The position numbers and the translations under genes are program-made. Of a DNA stretch of 28,123 nucleotides, positions 15,108-23,463 are shown piece after piece. The stretch is from JBDTVS01 sp040007095 (GTDB lineage Bacteria; Acidobacteriota; Vicinamibacteria; Vicinamibacterales; CAVVIG01), in the NCBI GenBank assembly GCA_040007095.1, contig JBDTVS010000176.1, forward strand, positions 1 to 28,123, given 5' to 3'. The notes below the pieces were generated by a model, which searched no databases, was not told the DNA's origin, and saw nothing but the letters and a program-made list of their open reading frames with translations. Numbering within the stretch: the first letter of the stretch is position 1; every line of letters starts with the position of its first letter.

Positions 15108-15323
15108 GTCCGGCTGAAGCCGGACACTACCTACGTCGGCGCAGGACGCCGTCAATGGGGCGATTTGGTTCCAGGTTTCAACGGTCGTACGCCGCGTGTT
15201 TCAATCGGATCGCGACCGACAGCAATTCGCGCGGAGCATCCGGTTTCAACCGGACCGCGCGGCCGAGAGCAGTTCGTAGGTAGTGTCCGGCTTCAGCCGG
15301 ACGTGACTGAGAGCTAGAGGTTT
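15108..15323. repeat. REP-like inverted pair with degenerate internal repeats
   Basis: A perfect 28-base inverted repeat spans 15108-15135 and 15275-15302; each arm carries the palindrome GTCCGGCTGAAGCCGGAC (or its complement) and the tail ACTACCTACG. Between the arms, GTTTCAA-CGGA-CGCG motifs repeat with drift (from 15199 and 15243), and a CCGGTTTCAACCGG palindrome lies at 15240-15253. The pair splits the permease and GldG-like genes, so the operon mRNA would form a large stem. No gene is seen. The ribosome-binding site AGAGG of the next gene is at 15316-15320. Confidence 0.75.
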
Positions 15324-16904
15324 ATGGTCAATCGAATTTTGAGTGCGGTCGGCTGGATTGGAATGGCCATGGTCGTCGTGGCAGTGGGGATCCGTTTCGG
15401 CTTCCCCGCCAAGGAACAGTACGCGTATTACCTGGCGTGGGGCGGGCTGGTCTGCGTCCTGGTCTACACGCTCGGCCAGTGGCGGGAGATTGCCGAAGCG
15501 TTCAGCGGACGCCAGGCCCGCTACGGGACGCTTGCCGGCGTCAGCATCCTCGTCGTCCTCGGCATTCTCGTCGCGATCAACTACATCGGCGCGAAGCAGA
15601 ACAAGCGCTGGGACCTGACGACCAACAAGCAGTTCAGCTTGTCCGATCAGAGCCGCAACGTGCTCGCGAAGCTGGATTCGCCGCTGCAGATCCGCGTCTT
15701 CGCCCAGGAGCCCGAGTTCCAACGCTATCGCGACAAGCTGAAGGAGTACGAGTACGCGTCGAAGAAAGTCTCGACCGAGTACATCGATCCGGACAAGAAA
15801 CCGACGCTGGCGCGCCAGGCGGGCATCCAGGCCTACGGCACGATCGTCTTCGACTACAAGGGCCGCACCGAGCGCATCACCTCGGACGCCGAACAGGAGC
15901 TGACCAACACCGTCATCAAGGTGGTCTCGGGCAAGCAGCGGAAGGTCTACTTCACACAAGGGCACGGCGAGCGCGACACCGCGTCGTCGGAACCACAAGG
16001 ATACAACTCGATCACGATGGCGCTCGGCCGCGAGAACTACACGGTGGACAAAGTCGTTCTGGCGCAGCAAGGCGCCGTGCCCGACGATGCGGCGATCGTC
16101 GTCGTGGCGGGACCGAAAACAGATTTCTTCCCGCCCGAGATCGACGCGCTGAAGAAGTATCTGGACAAGGCTGGCAAATTACTGCTCGAAATCGACCCGC
16201 CCGACAAGCCCGACAGCCCGCCGGTGACGAACCTGATCGCGCTGGCCCACGACTGGGGCTTCGACATCGGCAACGACATCGTGGTGGACGCGAGCGGGAT
16301 GGGCCGCCTCATCGGGACCGACGCATCGGCCCCGGTCGTATCGACCTACCCCGCGCACGCCATTACCGAGCGATTCCAGCTCTTGACGGCGTTCCCCCTC
16401 GCTCGATCGGTCACCCCGGTGATGGGCGGCGTCAACGGCCACACGGCGCAGGCCGTCGCCGAGACCGGCCCTCGAAGCTGGGCCGAAGCCGATATCAAAG
16501 GATTGATGACCACCGGCGAGGTCTCGCTCGACGAAGCCAAGGGCGACAAGAAGGGACCGGTCACGATCGCGGCGGCGGTCTCCGTCGCGGCCGCCAGCGA
16601 AGCCGTACCACCGGCACTCGGCGAAACGCCGCCGAAAGCCGAAACGCGCGTGGTGGTCTACGGCGACTCCGACTTCGTCGCCAATGCCGGCTTGGGCATT
16701 CAGGGCAACCGCGACCTGTTCCTCAATACGCTCGGCTGGCTGTCGCAGCAGGAGAATCTGATTTCGATCCGGCCCAAGGAAGCCGATGATCGGCGGCTCA
16801 CGCTGACCGCCACGCAGCAGCAGAACATCATGTGGCTGTCGCTCATCATCATCCCGGGCTTCATCTTCGGGTCGGGCGTCTACACCTGGTGGCGGAGGCG
16901 ATAA
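15324..16904 (+). CDS. GldG-like ABC transporter auxiliary protein (PF09822-type)
   Basis: An accessory subunit of the ABC-2 exporter, 526 residues. Two or three helices lie at the N-terminus (about 7-90), a long extracytoplasmic domain follows with QFSLSDQSRNVLAKLDSPLQIRVF and VYFTQGHGERD, features typical of GldG/ABC_transp_aux proteins, and a last helix with basic end (IMWLSLIIIPGFIFGSGVYTWWRRR region) anchors the C-terminus. The start is supported by AGAGG three bases before ATG, a tight gap. The next gene begins directly after the TAA stop. In many phyla these proteins sit between ABC permease and DUF4340 genes, as here. Confidence 0.88.
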   Translation: MVNRILSAVGWIGMAMVVVAVGIRFGFPAKEQYAYYLAWGGLVCVLVYTLGQWREIAEAFSGRQARYGTLAGVSILVVLGILVAINYIGAKQNKRWDLTTNKQFSLSDQSRNVLAKLDSPLQIRVFAQEPEFQRYRDKLKEYEYASKKVSTEYIDPDKKPTLARQAGIQAYGTIVFDYKGRTERITSDAEQELTNTVIKVVSGKQRKVYFTQGHGERDTASSEPQGYNSITMALGRENYTVDKVVLAQQGAVPDDAAIVVVAGPKTDFFPPEIDALKKYLDKAGKLLLEIDPPDKPDSPPVTNLIALAHDWGFDIGNDIVVDASGMGRLIGTDASAPVVSTYPAHAITERFQLLTAFPLARSVTPVMGGVNGHTAQAVAETGPRSWAEADIKGLMTTGEVSLDEAKGDKKGPVTIAAAVSVAAASEAVPPALGETPPKAETRVVVYGDSDFVANAGLGIQGNRDLFLNTLGWLSQQENLISIRPKEADDRRLTLTATQQQNIMWLSLIIIPGFIFGSGVYTWWRRR

Positions 16905-18251
16905 ATGCGCGGTCTGCGATCGACGATCGCTCTCATCGTGGTGCTCGGCGGTCTCGGGGCGTACATCTACTTCGTCACGTGGAAGAAGAGTCCGGAGACG
17001 ACGGCCCCACAGGAGAAGGTCTTTGTCGGCTTCGACGCCGACAAGGTCGAGGAACTGAAGATCACGTCGGACAAAGGCGAGGTCACGACGCTGAAGAAAT
17101 CGAGCGGCGCCTGGCAGCTGGTGGCGCCGGTGACGACAACGGCCGACGAATCGGAGGCCTCGGCCATCGTCAACGCTCTCGGACAGCTCTCGATCTCGCG
17201 CATCGTCGACGAGAATCCTTCGGACCTGAAAGACTACGGCTTGGCGTCGCCGCGGTTCGAGGTCGACTACAAGCCGGCGGGCGCAGCCAGCTACCGACGG
17301 ATTCTGGTGGGTGACAAATCGCCCACCGGCAGCGACCTGTTCGCGAAGCGGAACGACGACAAGCGGGTGTTTCTCATCCCGGCGGCCCAGGAAGGTACGT
17401 TCAATAAATCGACATTCGATTTGCGGGACAAGATCGTCCTGAAGTTCGAGCGCGACAAGGTGGACGGCGTCGACGTGACCGCCGACGGCAAGACGCTGCA
17501 GATCGCCAAAGACAACATGGAGTGGAAGATCACGCAGCCACTGCAGGCGCGCGCCGACTACGGCTCGGTCGAAGGCTTGATCGGACGGCTCCAGACCACC
17601 GCCATGAAGTCTATCGTGGCCGATGCGGCGACGCCCGAGGAGCTGAAGAAGTACGGCCTCGACAAGCCGGCTGCGACGGTCCAGTTGAAGTTGGGCAGCG
17701 CGAGCGCCACATTCGTGGTCGGCGCGAAAGCCGAGGGCAACACGGTCTATGCCCGCGACGCCTCGAAGATGGCGGTCGTCACCGTGGATTCGATGCTCGC
17801 GGACGATCTGAAAAAGGGCGCCGGCGAATACCGCCGCAAGGACGTGTTCGAGTTCCGTCCGTTCAACGCGACGCGTCTCGAGATCACACGCGGAGGTCAG
17901 ACGGTGGCGTTCGAGAAGGTGAAGGGTGAAGGCAAGGACGCCGTCGACAAATGGCGCCGCGCGACCCCCAATCCGGCCGACGCCGACAAAGACAAGATGG
18001 ATTCGCTGCTCAGCCGCCTGTCGAACATGCGCGCCACCGCGTTCGTGGACGCGTCGGCCAAGACCGGACTGAACGCTCCGGCGATGACCGTGTCAGCGAA
18101 GTACGACGACGGCAAGAAAGAAGAGAAGGTATCCTTCGGGAAGTCCGACGCAGACGTGTACGTCTCGAAGCCGGGCGAACCCGGCGCGGCGAAGGTCGAC
18201 GCCACCGACTTCAACGAAGCGACGAAGACCTTGGATGAACTATCGAAGTAG
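16905..18251 (+). CDS. DUF4340 domain-containing protein
   Basis: A 448-residue protein with one N-terminal helix (about 5-25) and a long extracytoplasmic part made of repeated beta-rich blocks, with FVGFDADKVEELKITSDKGE-like segments and the W-x-L stretches seen in DUF4340 proteins (KSSGAWQLVAPV, NMEWKITQPLQA, DKWRRATP). The ATG follows the previous stop with zero spacing and GGAGG lies six bases upstream. Its own end overlaps the next gene by 17 bases. Function unknown; by context it belongs to the ABC-2/GldG machine. No catalytic motif is visible. Confidence 0.88.
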   Translation: MRGLRSTIALIVVLGGLGAYIYFVTWKKSPETTAPQEKVFVGFDADKVEELKITSDKGEVTTLKKSSGAWQLVAPVTTTADESEASAIVNALGQLSISRIVDENPSDLKDYGLASPRFEVDYKPAGAASYRRILVGDKSPTGSDLFAKRNDDKRVFLIPAAQEGTFNKSTFDLRDKIVLKFERDKVDGVDVTADGKTLQIAKDNMEWKITQPLQARADYGSVEGLIGRLQTTAMKSIVADAATPEELKKYGLDKPAATVQLKLGSASATFVVGAKAEGNTVYARDASKMAVVTVDSMLADDLKKGAGEYRRKDVFEFRPFNATRLEITRGGQTVAFEKVKGEGKDAVDKWRRATPNPADADKDKMDSLLSRLSNMRATAFVDASAKTGLNAPAMTVSAKYDDGKKEEKVSFGKSDADVYVSKPGEPGAAKVDATDFNEATKTLDELSK

Positions 18252-19731
18252 CAGCGCGCGATTGTCAGGTCGCAACGCCGTGTCGGTCGCGATCGTCCTG
18301 GCGATCGCGTTCTACTGTGCCGCGTCTCGCACTGCCGCCCTTCCGCTTCAGTCCACACTCGTCGAGCTGCAGCAATCGATCGACCAGATTGTTTCCGCGC
18401 CGGAGCTCGACCGCGCGTCCTGGGGCATCCTGATCGAATCGCCAAACACCGGCGAAACCATCTACTCGCTCAACGCCCGCAAGCTCATGATGCCGGCGTC
18501 CACCCTGAAAGTGGTCACGCTGGCGGCCACGGCCGAACGACTCGGCTGGGACTATTCGTACGAGACGCGTATCGTCGCAGACGGTCCGATTGTCGGAGAC
18601 ACGCTCGACGGCAATCTCGTCATCGTCGCCAGCGGCGACCCCAGTCTGACTCGCCGCACGCTCGATTCGTGGACCTCCCGGCTGAAAGGGCTCGGCCTCA
18701 AGACAGTCAGGGGGACGGTGCTGGCCGATGCCCGGCGATTCACCGACCGCGGCCTCGGCCCCGGATGGTCATGGGACGACCTGGCGTACTACTACGCGGC
18801 GCCGGTGGCCGCCGCGCAGTTCCGCGAGAACAGCGTCGACCTGACGCTGCGGCCCGGGCCGGCACCGGGTTCGCCGCCGGCTTACGACGTGACGCCGGCG
18901 GGCATCAGCGGATTGCGCATCGAGAACCGGATGACGACGGGCGGGAACCGAGCGGGTGCTGAATTCGCCGCCCACCGAGCGCCCGATTCTCCCGTGGTCG
19001 TCATCGAAGGCGTGGTACCAGAGCGCAGCCGGCCCATGACCTACGCCCTCTCGGTTCACGACCCCGTGCGATTCCTGACCGCGGCGTTCGCGGAGGCGCT
19101 GTTCGATCAGGGCGTCGCGGTAGGCAGGGCTCCGCCGCTCGATGCGAACGCCGACACCGGCCGCGACTTCTCGAGACTGACGCCGCTGATCGTTCATCGA
19201 TCCGAGCCGCTGCGCGACCTGGCGCGCCGGTTGATGGACGTCAGTCAGAATCAATACGCCGAGACGTTCGTCAAGACCCTGGGCGCCCAGGCCGGCACGC
19301 CGACGTTCGAGGGCGGCACCAAGGCCGTGGAATCGGTGCTGACGTCCTGGGATATCCCTGTGAACGGCACGGTCCTGCGCGACGGCTCCGGTCTGTCGCG
19401 ATACAACTACGTGGCGCCGGAGACGCTGGTACGGGTGCTCGGGCACATGTTCGGCGACCCCGCGCATCGCGAGCCGTTTTTTTCCACCCTGACCGTTGCC
19501 GGCCGAACCGGCACGATTGCCGGCCGAATGCGAAACACGCCCGCCGCCGGCAATGCGCGCGTCAAGGACGGCGCCATGGCGAGCGTGCGCTCGCTCTGCG
19601 GCATGGTCAACACGGCGAACGGCGAACCACTGCTCTTCGCGATCCTCGCCAACGGCTTCGCCGTCCCAGGCCCGACAATCACCGCCGCCATCGACGCCAT
19701 CGTCGTCCACCTGGCGAGCTTGAAGCGATAA
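18235..19731 (+). CDS. dacB: D-alanyl-D-alanine carboxypeptidase/endopeptidase, PBP4-type (S13)
   Basis: A periplasmic enzyme that trims or cleaves peptidoglycan cross-links. The 498 residues start with a signal peptide (about 13-36). Catalytic motifs: SxxK as S89-T-L-K92 in MPASTLKVV, SxN as S337-Q-N339 in DVSQNQYAE, and the KTG-equivalent at K444, which reads K-D-G instead of K-T-G. The nearby RTGT (about residue 424) aligns with the VDGT-like segment of other PBP4 proteins, not with the KTG box. The altered third motif may weaken activity or change specificity. The ATG lies within the end of the DUF4340 gene (17-base overlap), so it is translationally coupled to the ABC operon. Confidence 0.88.
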   Translation: MNYRSSSARLSGRNAVSVAIVLAIAFYCAASRTAALPLQSTLVELQQSIDQIVSAPELDRASWGILIESPNTGETIYSLNARKLMMPASTLKVVTLAATAERLGWDYSYETRIVADGPIVGDTLDGNLVIVASGDPSLTRRTLDSWTSRLKGLGLKTVRGTVLADARRFTDRGLGPGWSWDDLAYYYAAPVAAAQFRENSVDLTLRPGPAPGSPPAYDVTPAGISGLRIENRMTTGGNRAGAEFAAHRAPDSPVVVIEGVVPERSRPMTYALSVHDPVRFLTAAFAEALFDQGVAVGRAPPLDANADTGRDFSRLTPLIVHRSEPLRDLARRLMDVSQNQYAETFVKTLGAQAGTPTFEGGTKAVESVLTSWDIPVNGTVLRDGSGLSRYNYVAPETLVRVLGHMFGDPAHREPFFSTLTVAGRTGTIAGRMRNTPAAGNARVKDGAMASVRSLCGMVNTANGEPLLFAILANGFAVPGPTITAAIDAIVVHLASLKR

Positions 19732-19732
19732 C

Positions 19733-19975
19733 TCATCGCGCCTTTGCCAGGCCCTGAGTGGCCGCCATCCTGATTGAGTCCGGGCGACCATTTGTCATGA
19801 GGTACCTCAGAGCCTCAAGCGCTTCGCGGCGGGGCAAGTAGCTCGCCAGCCCCTGTGTGGCTTCCATTCTCATTTCGAGTGTCGGCATCGGTCCCCATCC
19901 CATGCCTTCGTCGTTCTTCGCGACCTCAAACAGAGCGGCTATCGCCTCGCGTTCGACGCTGCCATCAATATCCAT
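19733..19975 (-). CDS. Small HEAT-like repeat protein
   Basis: An 80-residue protein with two similar helical units, ending RMEATQGLASYLPRR and RMAATQGLAKAR, resembling HEAT or PBS-lyase repeats used for protein binding. The ATG at 19975 has GAGGAAG about eight bases upstream and overlaps the stop of a small upstream frame (TGATG). It converges on dacB with one base between the stops. Codon use looks less GC-biased than in neighbours. It could be a short real gene or the end of a longer decayed one. No specific partner can be named. Confidence 0.5.
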   Translation of the reverse strand: MDIDGSVEREAIAALFEVAKNDEGMGWGPMPTLEMRMEATQGLASYLPRREALEALRYLMTNGRPDSIRMAATQGLAKAR

Positions 19976-20190
19976 CAGGCCAACTTCCTCACGATCTGCT
20001 CGTTCAGGATCTCATTCGCCGTCAACGGAATGATGACACGGCGGCTCTTCCGAAAGAAGGCGCCGATTTCGGCCAGGGCATCGCTCGTCGTGCCAGTGGT
20101 TAGCACCGTCTGCGAACCTGGAAGCGGCTGCAAACGCTCGTGGGCTGAAGGATGATCACGAGACGGTCAAAATCTTCACGATTCGCGCTA
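19975..20190 (-). pseudogene. Possible frameshifted remnant of an unknown gene
   Basis: Two minus-strand frames read like one protein split by a shift near 20140. The upstream frame gives SLQNSANREDFDRLVIILQP; the downstream frame (stop at 19975-19977) gives ERLQPLPGSQTVLTTGTT and continues to RVIIPLTANEILNEQ and a final RKLA. From GTG at 20106 the second part alone is 43 residues and ends in TGATG, coupled to the HEAT-like gene. No domain is recognised. It may instead be a small intact ORF. Reading is by eye and not checked against homologues. Confidence 0.35.
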
Positions 20191-20227
20191 TTCTGCAGGG
20201 ACCGAATGGCTGAAAGCGAAGCGAACT

Positions 20228-20926
20228 GTGTCGTCGGTCTTTCTTGATTTCATTCGCGCCGTCGTCGACGGGGACCTCGACCAGGTGTCCAGGCGCCTGG
20301 CTGCGCACCCGGCTCTTGCGACTACTTCGTCAGACGTGGGCGCGACCCGTCAGGGCGCATCCACCTTCTTCTTCACTGAAATCGCGCATTACCTGTATGA
20401 GGGCGATTCGGCTCTCCACATGGCGGCCGCCGCATTTCGGCGTCCGATTGCCGAGATCTTGATCGCCTACGGCGCCAATTGCGGAGCGCGAAATCGTCGC
20501 GGGGCCGAGCCGCTTCACTACGCGTCCGACGCCAACCGATGGAACCCGATGGCGCAGGCTGAAACGATTGAATACCTCGTTTCGATTGGCGCAGATCCCA
20601 ACGCCGTAGATTCCGGGGGGGCGACGCCGCTGCTCAGAGCCGTGCGCACGCGATCGTTGCCGGCGGTACGAGCGCTCTTAGATGGCGGAGCAAATCCGAG
20701 GCAGCCAAACAAGGCGGGGTCAACGCCCTTGCACCTCGCCGTGCAAACCACCGGACGAGGAGGGAGCGGTTCCCCGCAGGCGCGTGAGCAACAGGCCGGC
20801 ATCATCCGGCTCCTGCTGGAGCGCGGCGCACATGCGACCGACCGGGATGCCCGAGGCACACAGGTCGATGAGGCGGCGACCAGCGAGTGGATTCGAGCCT
20901 TGCTGGTTGAAGCAGCAGCTGTCTAG
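20228..20926 (+). CDS. Ankyrin repeat protein
   Basis: A 232-residue cytoplasmic protein with about four to five ankyrin repeats. Clear units are GDSALHMAAAAF..AEILIAYGAN (about 60-83), GAEPLHYASDANR..IEYLVSIGADPNA (about 90-123), GATPLLRAVRTRSLPAVRALLDGGAN (about 128-153) and GSTPLHLAVQT..IIRLLLERGAH (about 162-200). Ankyrin repeats bind proteins; no enzyme domain or signal peptide is seen. The GTG at 20228 is assumed, with only a weak purine-rich upstream stretch; a TATTCT box at 20189-20194 might be its -10. It is flanked by minus-strand genes and appears monocistronic. The partner is unknown. Confidence 0.85.
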   Translation: MSSVFLDFIRAVVDGDLDQVSRRLAAHPALATTSSDVGATRQGASTFFFTEIAHYLYEGDSALHMAAAAFRRPIAEILIAYGANCGARNRRGAEPLHYASDANRWNPMAQAETIEYLVSIGADPNAVDSGGATPLLRAVRTRSLPAVRALLDGGANPRQPNKAGSTPLHLAVQTTGRGGSGSPQAREQQAGIIRLLLERGAHATDRDARGTQVDEAATSEWIRALLVEAAAV

Positions 20927-20956
20927 AGCTGTTTCGCAAACGCCGGAGCAGCGCGC

Positions 20957-22765
20957 TTACACGCGCGGCAGCTCGAAGTAGAACGTCGCGCCGCCGGATT
21001 CGTTGCGTTGATAGCCGATCGTCCCGCCGGAAACATCGATGATGCCGTGGCTGACCGACAAACCGAGACCGGTCCCTTCGCCAACCGGCTTGGTGGTAAA
21101 GAACGGCTGAAAAAGGTTCGCCTCCGCTTCCGGCGGCACGCCGGGACCGTTGTCGATCACCTCGAGGCGGACGCAATCCCCGGTGTCCGACGATCGGATC
21201 AGGATCCGGCCGTTGACGATGCCCGCCGAGTGGATCGACTGTTGAGCATTGATGACAAAGTTCAGGACGACCTGTTCGATTTCGGTGAAGCTGGCAAAGA
21301 CCTTCCCGGTGGCGTTCGTCTGAACCTCGCAGGAGATCCCCGCGGCCTCGAGGTCGTTGTGCCGAAGCTGCACGACCTCGGAGACAACGTCCCGCAAATC
21401 TATGGCCGCGGGCAGCGCCGGTCGCTGGTTGCCGAAGCGGGACAGATTGCGAATGATCTCGGCGGCACGCTGGCTCTGGGTGCTGATCAGCGCCACTTCC
21501 TCCTGCGCATCCGCCGACAGACCGGCGCGACGCTCGAGCAGTTCCGCCCCGCCCATGATCGCCTGAAGGGGGTTGTTCAGCTCGTGGGCCACACCTGACA
21601 ACAGCAGTCCGACAGCCGCGAGACGCTCCTGACGAACGAGGTGGCGCTGCAGCGTCTCGAGCATCTCGCGCGCCTTCCGTTCCTGCTCGACCTGGCGCTC
21701 CAACTCCGCTCGCGTCTGGCGAAGGGTTCCGGCGATCGTGACGAGGGCTTCTTGCAGCGGTGCGAGCTCCCGGTTGAGGGAACCTTCCGGCGGTGCAGCC
21801 GAGAGATCGCCGGTCGCAATTCTAAGCGCCGCCTGGCGAAGCAGATCGAGCTGGCGCGATAGATCGCGGCTCATCCACATCGTGAGCAGCAGCCAGCCGA
21901 GCAGGGCCAACACGACGACGCCCATCACTCCCCACCCGAGAGGCCTCATCCGCGTCGCGATCGCACTGGTCGGGATGCCGGCGTTCATCAGCCACGGGCC
22001 CCGGCTCAGGCCGGCGGAGGCGACGAAACGTTCAACACCGTCCGGCTCCAGTTGTCGCGACACCGCCGACGTCGCGGCCGGACCAGACGAACCTGGCACC
22101 TCGGCCGTCGTGCCGATGTACCGGTCCGCGTCGCGGCTGCGAGCGAGCACGATCCCGGTCGGACTCGTCAACGTCAGGACCAGGCCGTCTGGCAGAGGAA
22201 GCCTGGCAAACGTGGACTGCAGCTGCGAGAGATCGAGACCGAACGCCAGCACACCGACGACCGTCCCGAGGTTCGAACTTACGGGATAGCCCAGAACGAC
22301 TGTGGGCTTGTGCGTCAACGGACCGACCGACAGCTCGCCAACCCATGGCCGCCCGGTCGAGATCACCTGCTGGATATGCGGCATCGTCAACTGAGGCTTG
22401 AGATTGGTTGTCGGCAGGGCGGATCCCCTGATGACCTCGTCCGGCGCGGTCAAGAGGATGTTCAAGAGCATCGGTTGATCGCGCAAGATCTCCGCGAACA
22501 GTCGATCGCACTCCACACGATCCAATGCGACCACCGATGGATGGCGCGCGAGGGCAGCGGCGATCGAATCGAGGCCGTGCAGGAACTGATCGAGGGCGGC
22601 CGCCGAAACGGCCGCGAGGGATGACACGTCGCGGCGCACCTCTTCGGTACGGATGCGACGCGACTCACTCCACGACCAGGCTGCGCCGATCACCACCAAG
22701 AGGAGAAGCAGGACACCCGCGACCAGGGCCCGCTGACGAATGGAACGGTGTTGAAGCAGACTCAA
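20957..22765 (-). CDS. Membrane sensor histidine kinase with extracellular Cache-like domain
   Basis: A 602-residue two-component kinase. Order: TM1 (about 12-31); a periplasmic sensor (about 45-265) that looks like a double Cache fold with GRPWVGELSVGPLTHKPTVVLGYPV; TM2 (about 276-298); HAMP and coiled coil (about 300-385); HisKA with phospho-acceptor H394 in SGVAHELNNPLQ; HATPase with VLNFVINAQQS, VIDNGPGVPP, LFQPFFTTKP and GTGLGLSV. The TTG at 22765 starts only four bases after the queC stop, with no Shine-Dalgarno, so it is likely translated by coupling. No response regulator is adjacent. Cache domains usually sense small organic ligands; the ligand here is unknown. Confidence 0.88.
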   Translation of the reverse strand: MSLLQHRSIRQRALVAGVLLLLLVVIGAAWSWSESRRIRTEEVRRDVSSLAAVSAAALDQFLHGLDSIAAALARHPSVVALDRVECDRLFAEILRDQPMLLNILLTAPDEVIRGSALPTTNLKPQLTMPHIQQVISTGRPWVGELSVGPLTHKPTVVLGYPVSSNLGTVVGVLAFGLDLSQLQSTFARLPLPDGLVLTLTSPTGIVLARSRDADRYIGTTAEVPGSSGPAATSAVSRQLEPDGVERFVASAGLSRGPWLMNAGIPTSAIATRMRPLGWGVMGVVVLALLGWLLLTMWMSRDLSRQLDLLRQAALRIATGDLSAAPPEGSLNRELAPLQEALVTIAGTLRQTRAELERQVEQERKAREMLETLQRHLVRQERLAAVGLLLSGVAHELNNPLQAIMGGAELLERRAGLSADAQEEVALISTQSQRAAEIIRNLSRFGNQRPALPAAIDLRDVVSEVVQLRHNDLEAAGISCEVQTNATGKVFASFTEIEQVVLNFVINAQQSIHSAGIVNGRILIRSSDTGDCVRLEVIDNGPGVPPEAEANLFQPFFTTKPVGEGTGLGLSVSHGIIDVSGGTIGYQRNESGGATFYFELPRV

Positions 22766-22769
22766 GGCG

Positions 22770-23453
22770 TCACGGAATTATTGACCGGCGCACCGGATCG
22801 ACGATGCCGGCCTCGAGGAAGCCTCTGGCCCGCAACACACAACTGTCACAGTGATCGCAGGGCTGCCCTCCAGGCCCCGGGTCGTAACAGCTCGTCGTCA
22901 GACCATAGTCGAGGCCCAGCGCGGCACCGCGACGGATGATCTCCGCCTTCGACATCGCGATGAGGGGCGCGTGCACGCGAAATCGTTCGCCCTCGACCCC
23001 AGCCCTGGTCGCCAGCGACGCGAGCGACGCGAACGCGGCGATGAACTCCGGCCGGCAATCGGGATACCCGGAATAGTCCAGGGCGTTGACGCCCATCACG
23101 AGATCCCGAGCGCCGAGCACCTCGGCCCACCCGAGGGCGAGCGACAGGAAGATCGTGTTTCTCGCCGGGACGTACGTCGACGGAATGTCGGCCGCGGACA
23201 GGTCGCGGTCGCGGGGCACGCTCTCGTCAGAGGTGAGCGACGAGCCACCTATCCCGCGCAGGTCGAGCGCCAGTTCGAGGTGACGATCGACGCCGAGCGC
23301 CCGGGCGACCAATCGCGCCGACTCGATCTCCTGCGCGTGTCGCTGCCCGTAGTGCACGGTGAGCGCGCACACCCTGAAGCCTTCGGCCTTGATCATGGCC
23401 GCCGCCGTGTAGGAATCGAGGCCGCCGCTCAACAGGGCGATTGCGAGACTCAT
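22770..23453 (-). CDS. queC: 7-cyano-7-deazaguanine (preQ0) synthase
   Basis: Turns 7-carboxy-7-deazaguanine, ammonia and ATP into preQ0, a step towards queuosine in tRNA. The 227 residues carry the PP-loop SGGLDS (9-14), VPARNTIFLSLALGWAE (95-111), MGVNALDYSGYPDCRPEF (120-137), and four zinc cysteines at 189, 199, 202 and 205 (CDHCDSC). The ATG at 23453 fits the family start; an in-frame extension to 23567 lies inside queE and is not likely. It sits ten bases after the queE stop and four before the kinase start, so the three form an operon. Other queuosine genes (queD, queF, tgt) are not in this window. Confidence 0.95.
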   Translation of the reverse strand: MSLAIALLSGGLDSYTAAAMIKAEGFRVCALTVHYGQRHAQEIESARLVARALGVDRHLELALDLRGIGGSSLTSDESVPRDRDLSAADIPSTYVPARNTIFLSLALGWAEVLGARDLVMGVNALDYSGYPDCRPEFIAAFASLASLATRAGVEGERFRVHAPLIAMSKAEIIRRGAALGLDYGLTTSCYDPGPGGQPCDHCDSCVLRARGFLEAGIVDPVRRSIIP

Positions 23454-23463
23454 TCCGCAGCCA

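Noticed and set aside
15108..15302. A CRISPR array or a complete transposon between the permease and GldG-like genes
   Set aside because: Only two inverted arms and drifted internal repeats are present, with no regular spacers and no coding frame for a transposase.
14337..16904. Evidence for gliding motility from GldF/GldG-like genes
   Set aside because: GldAFG-like transporters are widespread outside gliding Bacteroidetes and no other gliding genes are present.
19504..19515. RTGT in the PBP4-type protein as the catalytic KTG motif
   Set aside because: Its position and context (AGRTGTIAGRM) fit the VDGT-like segment that precedes the true motif in S13 enzymes; the true site is K444-D-G.
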